Shown: positions 58,430-64,000 of the stretch, piece by piece
Layout: every line of letters starts with the position of its first letter
Numbering within the stretch: the stretch's first letter is position 1
Origin: Epiperipatus broadwayi
Taxonomy: Eukaryota > Onychophora > Udeonychophora > Euonychophora > Peripatidae
Assembly: GCA_028023455.1 (NCBI GenBank)
Contig: JAQFVV010000231.1
Location: forward strand, 1,133,001 to 1,197,000
DNA length: 64,000 bases
Direction: 5' to 3'
The notes under the pieces: model-generated
Told to the model about the DNA's origin: nothing
Database searches by the model: none
What the model saw: only the letters and a program-made list of their open reading frames with translations
Position numbers and translations under genes: made by a program

Positions 58430-58510
58430 ATTGTATATATGTGTAGAGAGGATAATCTGGACTAAATGATGAGTGCTGGTTTAGCATGAAATACATATAT
58501 TGGTGATTAT
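58430..58510 (+). ncRNA. Hammerhead-type motif, family A, C3 lost
   Basis: AUGAUGA (58466-58472) replaces CUGAUGA. Helix II GUGCU/AGCAU with loop GGUUU is paired, and GAAA is at 58488-58491. Helix I (CUAA/UUGG and AAUC/GAUU) is kept. An upstream strand 58436-58444 pairs with 58491-58499 over nine positions. C3 normally pairs with G8, so this copy should be inactive. Confidence 0.6.
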
Positions 58511-58639
58511 TTATCTTTTAGCCATATATGTGGACAAATGTATCAATTGGTATGAGATAGTGTGGAGAGTTGATGGTCGTGTGAAAGTCAGCTCAAAATA
58601 CCCTATATATTACATTATTTGTACAGTTACATATATATA

Positions 58640-59175
58640 TATATGAAAAACAAAAACAAGTTTTAATCACATTAAAACCTGCTGTCGCTTGTATATATGA
58701 TCAATAGATGGCGTTTTACCAAAAACACCATCTATTGATCATATATTTAAGCGAAAGCAGGTTTTAACGTGATTAAAACTTGTTTTTGTTTTTTCATAAA
58801 TGTACCTTTAAAGGATTCTGCAATGTTATAGATTGCAGAGGCTTTGACTATGTGGAGAAACTGAACTAAGATCAGACCCATATAGCTATCTAGCTTTTTT
58901 GGCTGAGTTTGAAGACTTTATCGGTCTGAAAAATTTCATGCTTGCAAGCTGATAGAAACTTTGTGCATAAATACTTGGAGTCAGTGTTTAGATCTAGTTT
59001 CTTTGCTCTGTCCTTCACTGATGATAGCAAATCAGCTTGAAATCAGCTGATCTGAAGGTGGGCTAAAATGAAAGAGATAATTAATTCTGACTCTTTGATC
59101 GTTTATGTAAACAAATGCTTGGTCGGTGTTTTTGGTAAAATGCCATCTATTGATCATATATATATATATATATAG
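58640..59175. mobile_element. Foldback plus hammerhead element
   Basis: Facing arms at about 58645-58725 and 58727-58795 pair (CAAAAACAAGTTTTAATCAC with its complement, and GATCAATAGATGG with CCATCTATTGATC). The segment TTTTTGGTAAAATGCCATCTATTGATCATAT recurs in part at 59130-59160, so the unit probably runs to the AT tract at 59158-59175. The stretch between contains the hammerhead at 59012-59058. Confidence 0.65.
59012..59058 (+). ncRNA. Hammerhead ribozyme with perfect helix I
   Basis: Helix I pairs CCUUCA (59012-59017) with UGAAGG (59053-59058), six Watson-Crick pairs. Core CUGAUGA is at 59018-59024. Helix II has AGC/GCU pairs but a U-U mismatch where a G-C pair normally closes it. GAAA is at 59039-59042. 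Helix III is the self-complementary AUCAGCUGAU, and the predicted cleavage follows C59052. Compared with 7360-7400 (UCCUCA/UGGGGA) two helix I positions differ and pairing is kept. Confidence 0.75.
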
Positions 59176-59499
59176 CCTGTATGTTAGATATTAAATAATT
59201 ACTAGTAGTATTTATTATCACAGTTAATAATTTGTTTTATTATTATTACAATTAAGATATAACATATATTTTATTTGATATATAATAATTCATGTTAATG
59301 GCTTTGGAAGTTAGAACTAAGAAAAGGTTAAGGAATTTTTATATGAACCAAGAAGTAAAATGGAATTATTACATGTTTATTTTAATAACTTGAGCATGCT
59401 CTCACTATCTTTATAAAGATAGCAATAGAGCTGCAAAGTGGAAGCAAATAGTAACTTAAAGTATATGTAAATGAGTGAGTTTACATGATCCACCTTTTA

Positions 59500-59770
59500 G
59501 AGGGGGAAGCAGGAGTCTTTTTTATTTATGGTGTTCACATTGTTGGTGATATGCCAGATTTTCGGAACATGCCACATTGGATGATGTCAGTTCAAAGTAT
59601 TGACTTAAAAATATAGTCTTGAGCCTGTTGTAAATATACAGGTTCTGGAAAACTCTTGTTGCCAGTCTAGCATGGGATTTCTCCAAATAGACTGTGTTGC
59701 AGTTAGATTGATTACAGGATATCTTGTACATGATTTGAGGGGTCTGCTCAGGAGGCACCTTTATTTAAAT
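59500..59770 (-). pseudogene. Possible Penelope-like GIY-YIG endonuclease remnant
   Basis: The minus-strand frame 59758-59522 reads IMYKISCNQSNCNTVYL then RLATRVFQN. This recalls the Y-K-I-x-C...C..VY-x-G...R-x-x-TR pattern of the GIY-YIG domain at the C-terminus of Penelope-like proteins. The expected Gly after VY is replaced and the downstream Glu-His part is unclear. No RT motif was found nearby. If right, it gives the protein-coding relative of the hammerhead elements. If wrong, it is a chance frame. Confidence 0.3.
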
Positions 59771-60615
59771 TAGAAATTCCTTTTGCTTGTTTGTCTGGAT
59801 CAAATCTTATAACCAAATTTTAATATACTTCTATCAAATGAATATGCTTCATATTTTGTACATATGCTAGGTATCAACTACAATGCAATATGATACTAAA
59901 ATATTTCAGGATTGTTTGGATGATTGTTCAGTCTAACAATGTCAGTGAGTGAGTTTTAAATACATGATATTAGAGTGATAAATTTTCAGTAATGAAAACT
60001 AGAAGGTAATATATATATATAATTCACTAAAATTGGATATCCACTAAGAATGTTTATAGTTAATTAAAACAGAAAGAAAAAAAACCGAAGGAATTTCTTT
60101 TCATTGTTGAAATAAAACTTACATTTTTAAAGGAAATGTTGCATTCATAATCTAAAAAAAAAATCTTGCAAATAATTTGTAATGCATGTGAATTTGTTTC
60201 AAAAATTAGAAATATAATAACATTGTTTATATCCTTAGTATATAAATTTGAATATGAATAGTATACAAAGTCTGCTGAAAAATATCCCACATTTAAAAAG
60301 TAAATATATATGTAATATTTTATTTAAAATGTTTTTATTTAACTTGAAGAGTATAGTGCAATAAAAGTCTAATTTTTTTGTTTGGAACACAATTTGGTTA
60401 GATATTTATCTTGAAATAAAAGTGGGCAGTGTCCATAAATTAATTAATTCAATCACTATTTTTAAAACTATTTTTGAAACTAGTAATTGAGTTAATAAAT
60501 GTATGGAGATATCAACCCAAATTTTAGGAGATATCACCCAAATGGGATTCCATGACTAATAATTCAAGTTAAATATGCCAACCCAAACTGTAATCAATAT
60601 ATATGCAATACAGGG
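59771..60615. other. Unassigned AT-rich sequence
   Basis: The minus frame 60060-60290 has no motif; nothing else was recognised. Confidence 0.4.
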
Positions 60616-60800
60616 TGGATACCAATAGCTCTAACAAGCTTTTATTGATGAGTTCCTCAAGAGAAAGCATTTAAAATCTCTGTATATCTATCTAGAATAA
60701 TTCTTATCCTCGGACTGGATTTGAGCTTTTGGCTCACCTCAGTGAGGGGTCAGGACATTCAGACACTAGATCTAAAATACCCAACTCAAATCCAGCACTT
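60616..60800 (-). mobile_element. Family B relative with damaged hammerhead
   Basis: CTAACAAGCTTTTATTGATGA, then AGAGAAAGCATTTAAAATC, follow the order of the 7.2-kb palindromic insertion arm. On the minus strand CUGAGGU (60736-60742) is followed by helix II GAGC-CAAAA-GCUC and AAA without G12. Core bases A9 and G12 are lost. Confidence 0.55.
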
Positions 60801-61280
60801 ATCTAATACATAACTATTAAGTAGAAAATCTGAAATTTTCAGCCATGTAAATGTCTTAAATCCAGCTAACTTAAATAGCTATATGGATCTGAAAATACTT
60901 CAGTCTCATTATATATTAAGAGTCTCAGCAATATACCATCATCCTGAGTTCAAATTCCTCTAATTACATTTTAAGAAACATTTAATATAAGCAAATTACA
61001 TACTATCTTAGAATCACATATTACATAAAAAATAGATCACATCTTAATATAAGTTCAGCCCATCCTTCTCCTATCTTCTATGAATATATATCGATATGTA
61101 ATAGTAAAATAATATGATGGGTTAGATTGATATAATGTCTACATAAGTATGACTGCAATATCAAATCCAATAAGAGCTCTGAGCATTCCATTGTCAGTAT
61201 TTCAGGAAAAGGATGGTTGAATAGTTAGAATGTGTGAAGATTGAAACCTGTCCATTAAAGCTTGAGGAATTGCTATCTTC
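60801..61280. other. Unassigned sequence with tRNA-like phrase
   Basis: CTGAGTTCAAATTCCTC near 60944 resembles a B box and recurs as CTAAGTTCAAATCCCTC near 61430. No complete SINE could be traced. Confidence 0.3.
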
Positions 61281-61289
61281 ATATAAGCT

Positions 61290-61375
61290 GAGCACTAATT
61301 GTATATATGTGTGGGAGACTGTGATCTGACCAACTGATGAGTACTGGTTCTGCATGAAATACTTTTATTAGAAAT
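61290..61375 (+). ncRNA. Hammerhead-type motif, family A, weak helix II
   Basis: CUGAUGA (61334-61340) and GAAA (61356-61359) are intact, and helix I strand GACCAA precedes. Helix II GUACUGGUUCUGCAU has several mismatches, and the downstream strand lacks UUGG. Probably decayed. Confidence 0.5.
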
Positions 61376-61444
61376 TATATGGTTATGTGTATCAAATGTT
61401 TGAGATGGAGAACAATAGACAGAAAAATCCTAAGTTCAAATCCC

Positions 61445-62880
61445 TCTATTTACATAATCTATTAATAAATGCAAGACATATACTAGTAGGCATTATATAA
61501 AATATTGTAGGCCAAAAAACCACTAATAAGATATATTACTTTCATTTATATACATTTCTTAATGTTTTATCAATAATAATTCTTTGGGCAGAAAATATAT
61601 ACGATGATGTTGATGACTGATGATAATAATCATATCAACAACGAAACATTATTTCCAATTAGAGTAATAAATTAATTTTGTATCCTTTGATAAAAATCAT
61701 CAGTAGTTAAACAAGAGATTTAAACTATGGCAATTCAGATTTCTTAATGCCATATTATATATGTACCCAAATCTAAAGACACTTAATTGTGCCAATACTT
61801 TTTACATCATCCCTTAGTGGCTCTTTGAGTTATAGTTCAACATTTTATTTACTACTAAAACCTTTATTCCATATTATAGATCAATAAATTGGGTTTGATT
61901 TGTTAGAAATATACATTTACAAATTAAGAACAGCCTAAAAATCATATTTGAACTGTGCAGAAGTGAAAAACAAATATGTGAGAAAAAACAATGTGAACAA
62001 TAGCTTTATTCTTATTGGATGATTACTGCCATGCTGGTAAACTGAAATAAATCAATGAAATCTTGGTTAATTTAGAGTTATTTCTAAAACTGAAAAGAAA
62101 TATTGTTAAGTGATCAGAAAGTCATAAAATTATGTTTTAAATTTTAAAACTGCATTTATAATTACTAAAATATCACAGAAATCCTGTAGTATGATGTTTC
62201 GCAAAATATTACCAATCGTAGTTTTGCTTTACTATTAATTTTTTAACTTTATATTTTTAAAAATAAAGCATATGCAAATCAAATCTAAGTGTAATAATGA
62301 GTTTTCTTTTTTTCAATAATTACTTCAGAAATATTTTGTAAAAAAAATATTTAAATAAACTATAGATAATATATCATTTTTGGCTCATTGCCAACAATAA
62401 TAAAAGAGTTTACGGGTTGATTTAGTTGCTTGGGGAGTCTAAAATTCTTAAAAATTATTGAAGGTTGAGTAAATTTTCTATTGGGAGTCCATTTGCTTCC
62501 TTGTTAAAATATCTGGTGAATAAAGAAAGTGTGTGAAAAATATAAAATGAGGGAAAGAAATTATTAAACATTGTATTAAATGTGAATTATAAAAGTATGT
62601 GGGTATTAAATTTAAGTCTCTAGTATATAGTATCTCTCTATTATTTGTATTTAAATGTTATGTATTTGAGTAAAATTAGAATTTGTATCTGTAATTTCTG
62701 TATTATTCCTCCTCTATCCTTCTTAGGTGTGTTTTTAAATTTTTTATTTATATTTTTGAAATTCTTTAATTGTTTATTTTAGTATTATGTGAGTGTGGTG
62801 TTTTTTATATTTGTTTTTTATAAATTTTTATTTCAGAATAGTTTTGTATGAGGTCTCTCTGTATAGTGTCTGCTGTATAT
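61445..62880. other. Unassigned AT-rich sequence
   Basis: No feature was supported. From about 62600 onward the plus strand becomes progressively richer in T and G, leading into the next tract. Confidence 0.4.
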
Positions 62881-63356
62881 TTTTAGTTTTTTTTTTAATG
62901 TTATGAATATTTAATTTTTTGAGAGTCATTTTCTTTCAGTTTGTATGTCGGGGGTGAATTAGTTCATTTTGTTTTTTTTTGAGGTGCTTTTGGTGAATCT
63001 CGTTCTAGGGTTGTTATTTGGGTGTATGTTGGGGGTGGTTGGCGTGGTGGGGCGTTGTCCTGGTTTGTCTGGTTTTGGTGTGGTTTTCTGTTGTGTTTTT
63101 TTCTTTTTTTTTTTTCTTTTGTTTTTCGTTTTCTTTGTTGTTTTTTTTTTTGTGTTGGGTTTTGTTTTGTTTTTTTTTTTTTTTGGTTTTGTTTTTTTTG
63201 TTAAATATTTATTAATTATTTTCTTAAAATTTATTATATTAATATTATTTGTTGTTGTAAAAAAATTTAAAAGGTTATTTTTTTTGAGGTTTTTGGTTGG
63301 GGTATAGAAAAGAAAAATTTTTTTTATTTTGGTGTGTGGTGTGGTGGGGTGGTGGG
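62881..63356 (+). repeat. Strongly T/G-biased low-complexity tract
   Basis: The plus strand is almost devoid of A and C for hundreds of bases, with GGGGGTGGTTGGCGTGGTGGG near 63029 and long T runs to 63195. It ends in GGTGGGGTGGTGGGGGTT. Apparent membrane-like frames (Phe/Leu/Val-rich, 62969-63307) follow from composition. G-quadruplex formation is possible at the G clusters. Confidence 0.8.
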
Positions 63357-63539
63357 GGTTGATGAGATAAAAGATAAATATAAAGGTAATATTGGAACTG
63401 CCCTCTCAAAGAATCCATAAAGCAGTAATATTGTTGGCTCATTTCTAGTATTTCCTCTGTAAAATACTAACATCTTCAAATACATGCAGAACTGACAAAA
63501 CAGCAATATAGATAACAGCAAGAATGATTAAGCCACTAA

Positions 63540-63990
63540 AATGTCACATGATGACCATTTCCTCTACCTATATCTCTTAAAACAGTTATTAACCCTCCAT
63601 ATAGTAATTCTACCTAGTGCAAGCCATAGTAATCAATAGTTGCATAAAATCCTTATTTAATGCTTACTCATCCAATAATACCAGAATAGTTTCTAGACCA
63701 TTGTTTTCATCAGTGAAGAGCCATAGATCTGAGATCACTATACCTAGATCTTTGGGTCTAATGCAACTCTCCAGCATCTACCTTTTATCTATTTAGATAA
63801 CTATAAAGCATGATCTTAAAATGAAAACACATTTTCCATATAAGTTAATACACTTGTATAGTCATACAGAGATGTGAACCTTCTTCAGTACCTATACATT
63901 ATGGTATCACTGGTTTTTAATAACCATAATCACTATCATCCTATGAGCAGCATTGATAGTAAATCACTAAAACATGATTATACAAGCAAA
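63540..63990 (-). mobile_element. Family B element with hammerhead motif
   Basis: The most complete linear family B body in the window: ATGTCACATGATGACCATTTC start, AATCAATAG, CTTACTCATCCAATAATACC, then on the minus strand CUGAUGA (63707-63713), a helix II with poor pairing, GAAA, and CUAUUC before UGGUA. It continues TTTGGGTCTAATGCAACTC, ATCTATTTAGATAACTATAAAGC to the end. Helix I UCUUCA/UGGUAU pairs weakly. Confidence 0.6.
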
Positions 63991-64000
63991 TTAGCTTGGA

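Noticed and set aside
62969-63307. Hydrophobic 112-codon ORF resembling a membrane protein
   Set aside because: It lies wholly in the T/G-biased tract, and Phe, Leu and Val codons follow from composition alone.
1-64000. CRISPR arrays, operons, ribosome binding sites or phage genes
   Set aside because: Composition, SINE/LINE content and absence of long ORFs indicate a eukaryotic nuclear genome; no regularly spaced direct repeats of CRISPR type occur.

Overview
The window looks like AT-rich, repeat-dense nuclear DNA of an invertebrate animal. I see no host exon, ribosomal RNA gene or canonical tRNA gene. Almost everything recognisable is a mobile element or its debris. The lineage cannot be fixed from sequence alone. 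The mix of RTE-type and PHD/esterase-carrying LINEs, tRNA-derived SINEs, hAT elements and hammerhead-bearing foldback elements fits many molluscs, cnidarians or flatworms.

Layout. 1-7.2 kb: foldback repeat, a tRNA-like SINE with an 18-bp target duplication, two hammerhead-bearing fragments, an RTE LINE 3' end and a 518-bp hAT element. 7.2-14.2 kb: a near-perfect palindromic insertion carrying two opposed hammerhead ribozymes, a second hAT element, then a roughly 4.1-kb LTR-type element (two ~1.35-kb direct repeats around two small overlapping ORFs) whose 3' repeat is split by a 2.08-kb solo-LTR-like insertion. 14.7-18.5 kb: two broken RTE LINE copies, the first split by an insertion. 20.5-22.3 kb: hammerhead chimeras and a (CTAT)n tract. 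24-31 kb: SINEs, a 1-kb hAT element with a hammerhead foldback nested inside it, and several hammerhead-like motifs. 31-40 kb: mostly unassigned. 40.5-48.1 kb: a cluster of hammerhead-type foldbacks. 48.1-54.2 kb: a nearly full-length but broken LINE (PHD finger, GDSL-type esterase, endonuclease, reverse transcriptase, zinc knuckle), with a 5'-truncated sister copy in its tail, both inside an older hammerhead element. 54.2-64 kb: microsatellites, foldbacks, a SINE, a hAT element, another well-paired hammerhead, a possible Penelope GIY-YIG remnant and a strongly T/G-biased tract.

The most interesting theme is hammerhead-type self-cleaving RNA motifs repeated through the window in at least two sequence families (a third is hammerhead-like). 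They sit in short inverted-repeat insertions flanked by 11-14-bp target duplications. This is what one would expect of Penelope-like or retrozyme-like elements spread by target-primed reverse transcription. Stem sequences differ between families while pairing is kept. Several copies have lost catalytic residues, so the window holds both plausible active ribozymes and dead relatives. All identifications rest on reading motifs by eye; no search or folding program was run.
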